A DNA stretch of 9,413 nucleotides from CAYMLL01 sp964390645. Its GTDB lineage: Bacteria > Planctomycetota > UBA8108. Each line of letters starts with the position of its first letter. Positions within the stretch are counted from its first letter, which is position 1. The DNA is taken from NCBI GenBank assembly GCA_964390645.1, contig CAYMLL010000295.1, positions 1-9,413 of the forward strand, given 5' to 3'. A program made the translations under genes and the position numbers. A model generated the notes under the pieces. That model worked only from the letters and a program-made list of their open reading frames with translations. It did not search any database and was not told the origin of the DNA. Of the stretch, positions 1 through 7,690 are shown one piece after another.

Positions 1-212
1 GTCCCTCGTGGGTTCTTCGTTCTAGCGCGGACCCGACGGCCCGTTGAAGACATCATGTCGGCCGGATGCCGGTGATTCTGCCCGGTCTCCACGGCGCTGA
101 AACTCGACGCGGCGGCACCTCGCCGGCGTTTCAGCTTCTCGATCTCGAACAGAAGCTCTCGACGTCGGCTCGAAAGCACTCTCTCGACGGACTGCTGACC
201 GACAGCCGGCAT
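1..212 (-). CDS. possible partial protein of unknown function, running off the left edge
   Basis: An ATG at 210-212 on the minus strand opens a frame with no stop to the window edge, giving 70 codons. It is the same frame as parE and remains open from the parE stop codon onward. About 70 percent of its codons end in G or C. The visible part starts MPAVGQQSVERV and contains a charged, probably helical stretch, RRRELLFEIEKLKRRRG, of the kind seen in short coiled coils or basic nucleic-acid-binding tails. I do not recognise the family. No Shine-Dalgarno sequence is visible before the ATG, and long open frames arise by chance in GC-rich DNA, so this may not be a gene. If real, it lies 81 bp downstream of parE on the same strand and could be a third gene of that operon. 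Confidence 0.3.
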   Translation of the reverse strand, partial: MPAVGQQSVERVLSSRRRELLFEIEKLKRRRGAAASSFSAVETGQNHRHPADMMSSTGRRVRARTKNPRG

Positions 213-293
213 ACTGTACGTCGAAAGATGCTCGGCGGCAAGCCCACCGGAGGACGGCCGTGACCGACGTCGCAGTCCTCCGACCCGGGAGGC

Positions 294-2285
294 TCAGAGG
301 TCGAGATCGTCCGCCTCCCCGGCCCGCTCCATGACGAAACGGTAACGCGCGGACGAGTCCTTGCCCATGAGATCGTTGATGACGCGGTCGGTCTCGAGAT
401 CGTCCACGATGAGGATACGCTGCAGAGCGCGAGTCCGGGGGCTCATCGCGGTGTCCTCGAGCTGTGGTGGGCTCATCTCGCCGAGCCCCTTGAAGCGCGT
501 GACCGCATCCTCGCTGACGCGTCCTGCGAGATTCTCGATGATCCTGTTCTTCTCGGCGTCCGTCCAGGCCCAGTGCTTCTCGCCGCGGTAATCGATGCGG
601 TAGAGCGGCGGCATGCCGAGATAGACGTGGCCGCCCTGGATCAGACCCGGCAGGTAGCGGTAGAGAAACGTCAGCAGCAGCGTCATGATGTGGTGACCGT
701 CCGAGTCGGCATCGGTGAGGATGATCACCTTGTGGTAACGCAGCTGCGCTATGTCGAAGCCCTTGCCCATGCCGCATCCGAGCGCGGAGACGATGTCGGC
801 CAGCTCCTTGTTCTGCACCACCTTCGAGAGCCCGGCTTGCTCGGTGTTGAGCACCTTGCCACGCAGCGGCAAGATGGCCTGGAACTTGCGGTTCCTTGCC
901 TGTTTCGCCGAGCCGCCGGCGGAATCTCCCTCGACGATAAAGATCTCGGAGAGATCCGGTCGCGTGCTCTCGCAGTCGGCGAGCTTGCCCGGCAGGTTCA
1001 GCCGGTGCGAGACGGCGGTCTTGCGCTTGACCTGCATCGCCGCGTCACGCGAAGCCGCCCGCGCGCGTGCGGCGAGCACGGCCCGTGCGACGATCGCCTT
1101 GGCGACCGAGCCGTTGGAGTTGAAGTAGAGCTCGAGGCTCGTCGCCACCGTGTTGGCGATCTGCGCGTTGAGCTCCGGGTTGTTGAGCCTGTCCTTCGTC
1201 TGACCCTGGAACTGCGGATCGAGGACGTAGCACGACAGGACGCAGCTCAGCCCTTCGCGGACGTCGTCCGGAGTCAGCGTGACGCCGCGGGGCTGCAGCT
1301 CGTGGTTCTCGATGTAGTTGCGCACTGCGCGCACGACGCCGGTTCTGAGTCCCTGCTCGTGCGTGCCACCGGCGGGGGTGTGCACTCCGTTGACGTAGGA
1401 GCGGACGGACTCGCTCGTTGCGTCCGTCCACTCCAGCGCGATCTCCATGCGCGGCTCGGCCTCGCTGGAGTGATAGAAGAGTCCATCGGTCGTGGTCTTC
1501 GAAGCCGACGCGGCGATGATCTTCCGGAGGTACTCCTTGATGCCCTCGTCAAACTTGAATGTGTGCGACTTCCCCTCCACGCCGTCGCGAAAGACGATGC
1601 GCAGTCCACGGTGAAGATACGCGCGCGCCTCGATCGTCTCGCGGATACGCTTCGGGTCGAACGCCGCCTTCCCGAAGATCTCCGGGTCAGGCTTGAAGTA
1701 GATGCTCGTCCCGGTGCCCTTGACGCTGCCCAGCTTCTTCACCGGCCCGGTCGGCTTGCCGCGACGGTAGCTCTGGCGATACTGCATCCCATCACGTCGC
1801 ACGGTCGCGACCATCTTGACGCTCAATGCGTTGACGACCGATGATCCGACACCGTGGAGGCCGCCGGAGTGGCGATAGCTCTCGGAGTCGAACTTGCCGC
1901 CGGCGTGCAAGGTCGTGAGGATGGTCTCGAGCGCCGGCTTTCTCGTCTCCGGATGCTTGTCGACCGGAATGCCGCGGCCGTTGTCCGTGATTTCGATGCC
2001 TTGCGCATCGCTGTCGAGCTTGACCTCGACCGTGGTGGCGAAATCGTTCATCGCCTCATCGACGGCGTTGTCGAGGATCTCCCAGATCAGGTGGTGGAGC
2101 CCTCGCGTGTCGACTCCGCCGATGTACATGGCCGGACGCCGGCGCACCGGCTCGAGTCCCTTGAGGACGCTGATGTCCTTGGCCGTGTATCCCTTCTCAG
2201 ACGCCTTCTTCGCCGTCTTCGCCGTCTTCGCCGTCTTCGCCTTCTTCGCCGTCTTCGCCTTCTTCGCCGTCACTGAAGTCGCCAT
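294..2285 (-). CDS. parE: type IIA DNA topoisomerase B subunit (topoisomerase IV ParE-like; GyrB family)
   Basis: ATPase and Mg-binding subunit of a type IIA topoisomerase, cytoplasmic, partner of the A subunit encoded just upstream. After a basic tail (residues about 7-28, made of KKA/KTA units) comes the GHKL ATPase fold: WEILDNAVDEA near 68-78 supplies the catalytic Glu and Mg-binding Asn, DNGRGIP near 101-107 is the nucleotide loop, and GGLHGVG near 141-147 is the glycine-rich lid. The transducer Lys sits in QTK near 361-363. The TOPRIM domain shows EGDSAGGSA near 451-459, PLRGKVLN near 472-479 and DADSDGHH near 524-531, and the C-terminal RFKGLGEM follows. At 663 aa it is near ParE length and lacks the large TOPRIM insertion of Proteobacterial GyrB. 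The ATG at 2285 has AGGAG 4 nt upstream. Gyrase and topoisomerase IV B subunits are hard to separate by eye; the ParE call leans on the partner's C-terminus. Confidence 0.93.
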   Translation of the reverse strand: MATSVTAKKAKTAKKAKTAKTAKTAKKASEKGYTAKDISVLKGLEPVRRRPAMYIGGVDTRGLHHLIWEILDNAVDEAMNDFATTVEVKLDSDAQGIEITDNGRGIPVDKHPETRKPALETILTTLHAGGKFDSESYRHSGGLHGVGSSVVNALSVKMVATVRRDGMQYRQSYRRGKPTGPVKKLGSVKGTGTSIYFKPDPEIFGKAAFDPKRIRETIEARAYLHRGLRIVFRDGVEGKSHTFKFDEGIKEYLRKIIAASASKTTTDGLFYHSSEAEPRMEIALEWTDATSESVRSYVNGVHTPAGGTHEQGLRTGVVRAVRNYIENHELQPRGVTLTPDDVREGLSCVLSCYVLDPQFQGQTKDRLNNPELNAQIANTVATSLELYFNSNGSVAKAIVARAVLAARARAASRDAAMQVKRKTAVSHRLNLPGKLADCESTRPDLSEIFIVEGDSAGGSAKQARNRKFQAILPLRGKVLNTEQAGLSKVVQNKELADIVSALGCGMGKGFDIAQLRYHKVIILTDADSDGHHIMTLLLTFLYRYLPGLIQGGHVYLGMPPLYRIDYRGEKHWAWTDAEKNRIIENLAGRVSEDAVTRFKGLGEMSPPQLEDTAMSPRTRALQRILIVDDLETDRVINDLMGKDSSARYRFVMERAGEADDLDL
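2202..2264 (-). repeat. seven tandem 9-bp units coding the Lys/Ala/Thr tail of ParE
   Basis: Codons 8-28 of parE are seven in-frame 9-bp units of the form AAG-(AAG or ACG)-GCG, read as KKA KTA KKA KTA KTA KTA KKA. The units are near identical at DNA level, so copy number can change by slippage without breaking the frame. The encoded tail is strongly basic and resembles the Lys/Ala repeats of bacterial histone H1-like proteins. It precedes the conserved ATPase domain and is not part of the usual ParE fold. Confidence 0.9.
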
Positions 2286-2297
2286 CGGGCTCCTCTA
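2286..2297 (-). promoter_or_regulatory. parC stop / parE Shine-Dalgarno junction
   Basis: On the minus strand the parC stop TAG (2297-2295) is followed immediately by AGGAG (2294-2290), then CCCG, then the parE ATG. A ribosome ending parC therefore covers the parE ribosome binding site, which favours translational coupling and balanced subunit amounts. The coupling is inference; the layout is read directly. Confidence 0.75.
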
Positions 2298-4706
2298 TCT
2301 CCCGCCCTTCCTCTTCGTCTGCACGCCGTTCGATCCGTCGTCCTCCGGCAGGTCCGGCAGGGACAGAGCGGGTCGCTCGTATCTCTCGAGCCCGCCGCGC
2401 TTGATGACCTCGACACCCTTGCCGCCGCGCCCGGAGACCTTGTAGCTGCGAGTCGACACGTCGACCTTGCGACCGCCGGTCGTGTAGACCCGCAGCTTCT
2501 CCGACGGCGCGCGGCTGATTCCGGCAGCCAGCACGCGGTCGCCCCTGCCCAGCTTGAGCCCGAGGACGCCGCGCCCCGGCCCGGCGAGGAAGTTCACCTC
2601 CCGGGTCTTGAACAGCGTCACACGGCCGTTGACGCTGGCGAGCATCGCGACCTCCTTTCCTTGCACGACGTGCACGCCGACGACCTCCTCCCCCTGACGC
2701 ACGCGCATGAACTTGCGTCCGGTCCGGGTGGACACGTCGGAGAAGGGACCGATCGAACAGCGCACCGCGTAGCCGCTCGAGCTGATCGCGAGCAGGTGGT
2801 TCTTCGGCACCGTGCCTTCCCGGTCGTTGACCGAGCCGAAGCGGTCGAGCATCCGCGGGTCGAGCGAGATCGCTCCGATGACCTTCTCTCCGTCGCGGAA
2901 CTTGAAGAGCCCCTGAACCGGGTCTCCGTAGCCTCGGGACGCCGGGACGTCGTTGATGCGGATCGTGTACGCCGATCCCAGGTTGCTGAAGAAGACCACC
3001 AGATACCTCGTGTTCCCTCCGAGCACCGCGAGCAGCTCATCCCCGTGGCGGAGCCGGACCTTCGAGAGATCGGCGACACGTCCGGCCCGCTTCACCCAAC
3101 CGTCGCGGGAAACCAGAATCACCGCGTCCTCGTCGACGATGAACGCCTCCTCGCTGTACTCGGTCTCGTGCGCCCCTCGACCGCCGATCTTCGACCGTCG
3201 GTCGTCGGCATAGGCCTTGCGCGTCTGAGCGATCTCGCGCTTGACGATCGTCCACATCCGCCGGTCGCTCGCGAGGATGGCCTCGATCTCCCGGGCCTCC
3301 TTCTTCTTCGCGCGCAGCTCTTCAAGGATCGCCTTGATCTCGAGTCGAGCGAGCTTGTAGAGACGCAGGTCAAGAATCGCGTCGGCCTGGATCTCGTCGA
3401 TACTAAAGCGCTTCATCAGCTTGTCGCGGGCGTCGGCGCGTCCGTCCGAGTTGCGGATGATGCGAATCGCCTCGGAGAGCGCCTTGAAGATCTTCTTGAA
3501 TCCCTCGAGGATGTGAATGCGCTCGCGCAGGACCCGCAGATCGTACTGGAAACGCCGCTCGACAACCTCGTACCGGAACTCGACGAAGTGGAGCAGCAGA
3601 CTTCGAAGGTCGAGCTTCGCGGGCGTGCTGTTTCCCTCCTCGTCGTCACCCGGAACCAGGCAGGTGAGGTTGACGTTGAAGTTCGACTGCAGCGACGTGT
3701 GCTTGAAGAGGTACGCCATGACGACGTCGGCCCCGGCGCCGGGCTTCATCTCGAGCACGATGCGCACGTCCGTCGTGGACTCGTCTCGCACGTCGGTGAG
3801 CTGCGGGATCTTGCGTGCGCCGATGAGCTCGCCGATCGACTTGACGAGCATGTCCTTCTGCACCATGTACGGAATGGACGAGATGACGACACGTGAGCCG
3901 CTGTCCCCGGTCTCGACCCGGTACTCGCCGCGAACACGCACCGCGCCACTGCCCTCCTCGTAAATCCGGCGCAGTTCGCTGCGGTCGTTGAGGATCTGGC
4001 CCCCCGTCGGAAAGTCCGGCCCCTTGATGAACTTCGTCAGCTCGCGGGTCGTAAGGCTGCGCTTCGTGATCAGAGCCTCGCAGGCCAGGCAGACCTCCTC
4101 GAGGTTGTGCGGCGGAATATTGGTGGCGAGTCCGACAGCGATACCGGTGGCGCCGTTGATGAGCAGGTTGGGCACTCGCGATGGCAGGACGACCGGCTCC
4201 TTGTTCTTGCCGTCGTAGCTGCCACGGAAGTCGACGGTGTCGCGAGGCAGCTCCTGGAGCAGCTCCGTCGTTATGGCCTGCGTGCGGGCCTCCGTGTAGC
4301 GCATCGCGGCAGCGGGGTCGCCGTCGAGGCTCCCGAAGTTGCCGTGCCCGTCGACGAGCGGATACCTGAGGCTGAAGTCCTGCGCCATGCGCACGAGCGT
4401 CTCGTAGATCGCCGAGTCGCCGTGGGGATGGAACTTGCCCATCACGTCTCCGACGATGCGTGCGCTCTTCAGCGGCTTGGTCGTCGGACCGAGGTGCAGC
4501 TCGTGCTGCATCGTGTAGAGGATGCGCCGCTGCACCGGCTTGAGACCGTCGCGCACGTCCGGCAGGGCACGGGACGTGATGACGGACATCGCGTAATTGA
4601 GGTAGCGACGACGCGCGGTCTCGTGGAAGGCGACATCCTGGATCGGGACGAGGGGCTCGACCTTCGAGCCTGCCGGCGCCCGCGGCTTTCTCGGCTTCTT
4701 CGCCAT
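2295..4706 (-). CDS. parC: type IIA DNA topoisomerase A subunit (topoisomerase IV ParC-like; GyrA family)
   Basis: DNA cleavage and rejoining subunit, 803 aa from the ATG at 4706. A basic leader (MAKKPRKPRAP) precedes the winged-helix core RRRYLNYAMSVI...ALPDVRDGLKPVQRR (32-61). The catalytic tyrosine is Y137 in AAMRYTEAR. HPHGDSAIYE (93-102) is the quinolone-resistance region, with Ser98 and Glu102 at the positions where resistance changes usually occur. NLLINGATGIAVGLATNIPPHNL follows at 180-202. The coiled-coil gate includes LDLRLYKLARLEIKAI (445-460). From about 520 a beta-pinwheel domain follows. Its first blade (SRDGWVKRAGR, 533-543) is not followed by the QRRGGKG box diagnostic of gyrase, which favours topoisomerase IV; a related GRGGKGV occurs near the end (759-765). 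It is first in an operon with parE. The ATG has no clear Shine-Dalgarno; an in-frame GTG at 4733 has GGAG 5 nt upstream and would add nine residues. Confidence 0.93.
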   Translation of the reverse strand: MAKKPRKPRAPAGSKVEPLVPIQDVAFHETARRRYLNYAMSVITSRALPDVRDGLKPVQRRILYTMQHELHLGPTTKPLKSARIVGDVMGKFHPHGDSAIYETLVRMAQDFSLRYPLVDGHGNFGSLDGDPAAAMRYTEARTQAITTELLQELPRDTVDFRGSYDGKNKEPVVLPSRVPNLLINGATGIAVGLATNIPPHNLEEVCLACEALITKRSLTTRELTKFIKGPDFPTGGQILNDRSELRRIYEEGSGAVRVRGEYRVETGDSGSRVVISSIPYMVQKDMLVKSIGELIGARKIPQLTDVRDESTTDVRIVLEMKPGAGADVVMAYLFKHTSLQSNFNVNLTCLVPGDDEEGNSTPAKLDLRSLLLHFVEFRYEVVERRFQYDLRVLRERIHILEGFKKIFKALSEAIRIIRNSDGRADARDKLMKRFSIDEIQADAILDLRLYKLARLEIKAILEELRAKKKEAREIEAILASDRRMWTIVKREIAQTRKAYADDRRSKIGGRGAHETEYSEEAFIVDEDAVILVSRDGWVKRAGRVADLSKVRLRHGDELLAVLGGNTRYLVVFFSNLGSAYTIRINDVPASRGYGDPVQGLFKFRDGEKVIGAISLDPRMLDRFGSVNDREGTVPKNHLLAISSSGYAVRCSIGPFSDVSTRTGRKFMRVRQGEEVVGVHVVQGKEVAMLASVNGRVTLFKTREVNFLAGPGRGVLGLKLGRGDRVLAAGISRAPSEKLRVYTTGGRKVDVSTRSYKVSGRGGKGVEVIKRGGLERYERPALSLPDLPEDDGSNGVQTKRKGGR

Positions 4707-4882
4707 CGATGGAGTTCTCGATTCAGCCCTCACCCGAACTCCGGCCGGGCTGCGGCGGAGACGAGGAGAACTCGGCAACGTCGCCCACACCACTCTTCGA
4801 GACGCGGGACGCTGGCGCAGGCCTTCCACTCCCTGCCGGGAGGCTCCTCGGAAGACCGGCGAGCCCGGAATCAGACGTGCAT

Positions 4883-4911
4883 CTTATAGTGCCGGATGGC
4901 CGGGAAAGCAA
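4883..4911 (-). promoter_or_regulatory. candidate sigma70-type promoter for parC-parE
   Basis: On the minus strand the -10 hexamer TATAAG (4888-4883, 5 of 6 matches) lies 17 nt from a weak -35 TTGCTT (4911-4906, first three bases matching). The AT-rich -10 stands out in GC-rich surroundings. Transcription would begin near 4876, leaving a leader of about 170 nt before parC. The same bases contain TATAGT on the plus strand (4885-4890), a possible -10 for the divergent gene, but with no recognisable plus-strand -35. Confidence 0.4.
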
Positions 4912-5023
4912 CCGCGGGCCCAAAAAGGCCTCCGGTCAAGTGGCCCCGGTGTTAAACTGCCCAACGAACGAGGACGTACCGGCCGAAGGATGAGTGGTCT
5001 ACCGCCGCGTACCGCCCCCAGAC

Positions 5024-5028
5024 GGGAG
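5024..5028 (+). promoter_or_regulatory. ribosome binding site deciding the PHP gene start
   Basis: GGGAG lies 6 nt before the ATG at 5035. This favours 5035 over the in-frame ATG at 4990, which would place 15 Arg/Pro-rich residues ahead of an otherwise well-formed signal peptide. Confidence 0.65.
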
Positions 5029-5034
5029 AGAAGC

Positions 5035-7587
5035 ATGACTGTCCGCAATACCGCCTCGCTCCTCGGCGGCGCTCTGCAATTGATTCTCGTCACCTGCTGG
5101 CCCTCGTCCACCCCGGCACAATCGCCGGTGGAGGTCTTCGAGGTCGCTGCCGAGCAGACCGACCGCCTGCCGCGCGGCAAGGAGGCCGACGGGATCATCG
5201 GCGACTTCGTGCTGCGCAACGCGCACATCGAGGCGACGGTGTCCGGCAACCTGCCCCGCCGCAAGGCCAACATGAGCACCAACTGGGATTCGATCACCCC
5301 CGGCTGTCTTTACGATCTCGCGGTGCGCGGCAGCCATAATGACCAGCTCACCTACCTCGGCGTCAACGCCATGCAGGGAGCGGTGTCCAGCGTGCGCGTG
5401 GAGGAGGTCGTCCCGGGCCTCCAGGGCGTCGTGGCCGAGCGCACGGCGGCGACCGGCCGGGGCCACGCCGTGCGCCACAGCTACTTTCTCGACAGCGACT
5501 GGCGCTACCTGGTGATCTCGTCACACTTCGCGAACTCCTCGAAGAGCGACTGGAAGATCCGCCCGGTCGGCGTCTGGAAGGGCCTGACGAGCCAGAAAAC
5601 CGTTCGGGGCATCCAGACTGGCGAGGCGATGAACCCGGTCGACGAGCAGGGCTACGCGAAGTACACGGTGGCCGTCGGGGGTCCGGACTCCGACACTCCG
5701 ATGCGGGCGGCACCCTTCGCCCCTGCGAACGCGACGCTGAAGCCGGGCGAGGATCAGCGCTACATCACCTTCGTCGCGCCGGGCCGCTCCCCCGCCGAGG
5801 CGTGGGGTGTTCTGGCGACCTTGCGGGGGCCGGCCGGCACGCTGCGAGCGACGCTGACCCAGGGGAAGAGCCCCATCTCGACCGCGACGCTCGCCGTCGC
5901 TCTCGATGAGAAGACCACTCTGGACGCCTACCCGGATGACGACGGCCGCATCGAGCTCTCGCTGCCGCCGGGAGAGTACACGATCGTCGCGTCGGAGATC
6001 GGCCGCCCTTCGGTCGAGCGCACCATCGCGGTCCGGGCTGACGAGGTCGTGGAGGAGGTCCTCGAGATGGCGCCCCCCGCGCGCGTCGTCCTCGAGGTCA
6101 CGGCGGGTGGCGAGCGACCGAGAAGGACACCTTGCAAGGTGCAGTTCATCGGCATCGACGGCACCGCCGATCCCCTTCTCGGCGTCGATATCAACGCCCA
6201 CGGATGTCGCAACCAGTATCACAGCGAGAGCGGCCACTTCAGCCAGCAGTTGCCGCCGGGTCGCTATCGCCTGATCATCACCCACGGCATCGAGTTCGAC
6301 CACGTCGTACGCGAGATCGAGCTCGCCGCCGGCGAGGAGCGACTCGTGCAAGCTCGCCTGCACCGCGTCGTCGACACGAGCGGCTGGATCTCCAGTGACT
6401 TCCACAACCACTCCACGCCGTCGGGTGACAACTACTGCGGCACCGACGACCGGGTGATCAACCTCGCCGCCGAGAACATCGAGTTCGCGCCGACGACCGA
6501 GCACAACCGCCTCTACGACTGGGGCCCCCACATCCGTCGACTCGGTCTGGCGCACGAGCTGGCGACCGTCGTCGGGCTAGAGCTCACCGGGCCGAACGCT
6601 CACCTCAACGCCTTTCCGCTCGAGGTCGAGCCCTTCACCCAGGACAACGGAGCTCCGCTCTGGCAGCACGACCCGCGCATCAACGCGATCATGCTCCGCG
6701 ACTGGCAGGGGGGCAGCGCCAATCGCTGGGTGCATCTCAACCATCCGTCCGTCGGCAGGTTCTTTCGCGACCGGGACGGTGACGGCGTCCCGGACGGTGG
6801 TTACGCCGGCCTCGCGGATCTCGTCGACGCCGCAGAGACCTGGTCTCTCTCCATCCTCCTCGAGGCCCCGTGGTACCACCGCGTCCGGAACGACAAGAAG
6901 ACCTGGCGCGAGAACCGCACCTTCGCATGGCTGCAGCTCCTCAACCAGGGCGTCGGCCTCTGGTGTATCGCCGTCGCCGACGCCCACAGTGTCGTCGGCA
7001 ACGGCGTCGGCGGCTGGCGCACCTACGTCCGGAGCTCGACCGATGAGCCCCTCGCGATCGACTCCGACGAGATCACGCGCAACGCCAAGGCGGGTCGCAT
7101 GTTCGTAACCAACGGCCCCTTTCTCGACGTCCGGCTCGACGACGGCACGATCGCCGGAGGCCGAACGATCGCACGGCACGGGATCGGCGTCGACGTCGTC
7201 GTGCGCACCACGGACTGGGTCGACATCGACCGCGTGCAGGTGCTGGTCAACGGGCGGCAGCCCGCCACCCTGAACTTCACGCGCCGGACGCATCCGGCGC
7301 TCTTCGACACGGGCGTCGAGAGCTTTCGCCACCGTGTGCCTCTGACGCTTCACGAGGACGCCCACATCATCGTCGCGGCGGTCGGCGAGGGCTTCGACCT
7401 GCGCCGCGGATGGGGTGAGACGTGGGAGTCCGACATGCATCCCTGCGCGTTCACCAACCCGATCTACGTCGACGTCGACGGGAACGGCTGGAAGCCGAAC
7501 GGGGACACGCTCGACCATCCGCTGCCGACGGGGAAGAGCCCGACTCCCGAGCCGGTGGACCCGGTGGCGGAGGACGGTGACGACTGA
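5035..7587 (+). CDS. exported PHP-domain metallohydrolase, CehA/McbA family type
   Basis: An 850-aa protein probably acting outside the cytoplasmic membrane. Starting at 5035 gives a good signal peptide (MTVR, hydrophobic TASLLGGALQLILVTCW, then STPA before a likely cut near residue 28) and a GGGAG site 6 nt upstream. The first half is beta-rich and unassigned. Two carboxypeptidase-regulatory-like strand patterns follow, LPPGEYTIVAS (near 310) and LPPGRYRLIIT (near 410). The PHP domain has DFHNHSTPSG (H457, H459), TTEHN (E489, H490), E516, H523, HLNHP (H567, H570) and ADAH (D649, H651), so the metal-ligand motifs look complete. DRDGDGVPD (579-587), a calcium-loop pattern, sits inside it. A beta domain (about 675-835) and an acidic Pro-rich end close the chain. 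Known relatives include carbaryl hydrolases, but most members have no known substrate, and I infer none. The nearest downstream gene converges on it. Confidence 0.82.
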   Translation: MTVRNTASLLGGALQLILVTCWPSSTPAQSPVEVFEVAAEQTDRLPRGKEADGIIGDFVLRNAHIEATVSGNLPRRKANMSTNWDSITPGCLYDLAVRGSHNDQLTYLGVNAMQGAVSSVRVEEVVPGLQGVVAERTAATGRGHAVRHSYFLDSDWRYLVISSHFANSSKSDWKIRPVGVWKGLTSQKTVRGIQTGEAMNPVDEQGYAKYTVAVGGPDSDTPMRAAPFAPANATLKPGEDQRYITFVAPGRSPAEAWGVLATLRGPAGTLRATLTQGKSPISTATLAVALDEKTTLDAYPDDDGRIELSLPPGEYTIVASEIGRPSVERTIAVRADEVVEEVLEMAPPARVVLEVTAGGERPRRTPCKVQFIGIDGTADPLLGVDINAHGCRNQYHSESGHFSQQLPPGRYRLIITHGIEFDHVVREIELAAGEERLVQARLHRVVDTSGWISSDFHNHSTPSGDNYCGTDDRVINLAAENIEFAPTTEHNRLYDWGPHIRRLGLAHELATVVGLELTGPNAHLNAFPLEVEPFTQDNGAPLWQHDPRINAIMLRDWQGGSANRWVHLNHPSVGRFFRDRDGDGVPDGGYAGLADLVDAAETWSLSILLEAPWYHRVRNDKKTWRENRTFAWLQLLNQGVGLWCIAVADAHSVVGNGVGGWRTYVRSSTDEPLAIDSDEITRNAKAGRMFVTNGPFLDVRLDDGTIAGGRTIARHGIGVDVVVRTTDWVDIDRVQVLVNGRQPATLNFTRRTHPALFDTGVESFRHRVPLTLHEDAHIIVAAVGEGFDLRRGWGETWESDMHPCAFTNPIYVDVDGNGWKPNGDTLDHPLPTGKSPTPEPVDPVAEDGDD

Positions 7588-7690
7588 GGCGTCCGGAAGA
7601 GGCGCCGAAGCGGAGGCTTTCCGTCCCCGATGACTCGCGTCGACCTCGTCGCGGTCGCTGATCGACCTCAGGAGGTCGTTCGGCCGGCCG
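7588..7690. terminator. convergent-gene interval with weak stem-loops
   Basis: The interval lies between two tail-to-tail genes. CGACCT-cagg-AGGTCG (7663-7678) forms a 6-bp stem with a 4-nt loop, and CGACC...GGTCG (7641-7657) offers another. The self-complementary CGGCCGGCCG (7681-7690) touches the stop codon of the minus-strand gene. None has a T-tract, so intrinsic termination is only possible, not shown. Any of these could serve both strands. Confidence 0.3.

Larger units (their letters stand above)
4707..5034. other. divergent intergenic region between parC and the PHP-domain gene
   Basis: This 328-bp stretch separates the starts of two divergent genes. Several short frames cross it on both strands, but none has recognisable protein features. 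It holds the overlapping -10-like hexamers near 4883-4890 and an A-tract flanked by GGCC (gggcccAAAAAGGCC, about 4917-4930). No RNA gene, riboswitch or strong hairpin was recognised. Confidence 0.6.

Noticed and set aside
66..263. 65-aa plus-strand frame downstream of parE
   Set aside because: No ribosome binding site or recognisable features; it opposes the equally weak frame at 1-212, and neither is convincing.
277..292. CCTCC...GGAGG hairpin after the parE stop as a terminator
   Set aside because: Only a 5-bp stem with a 6-nt loop and no T-tract; too weak to call.
22..777. 251-aa minus-strand frame overlapping the 3' part of parE
   Set aside because: It is out of frame with the conserved ParE C-terminus and has an Arg/His/Pro-rich composition typical of shadow frames.
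573..1844. 423-aa open frame on the plus strand, antisense to parE
   Set aside because: It mirrors a strongly conserved topoisomerase gene; long antisense frames are expected in GC-rich DNA with G/C-ending codons, and its product shows no domain pattern.
2661..3896. 411-aa open frame on the plus strand, antisense to parC
   Set aside because: Shadow of parC, rich in Arg, Asp and Val with no recognisable motif.
4707..4829. Longer parC start at 4829
   Set aside because: The extra 41 residues are Arg/Ser/Pro-rich with no conserved content; ATG 4706, or possibly GTG 4733, fits better.
5086..5097. LVTC in the PHP protein leader as a lipoprotein box
   Set aside because: Thr before the Cys is not a usual lipobox residue, and a normal signal peptidase I site follows a few residues later.
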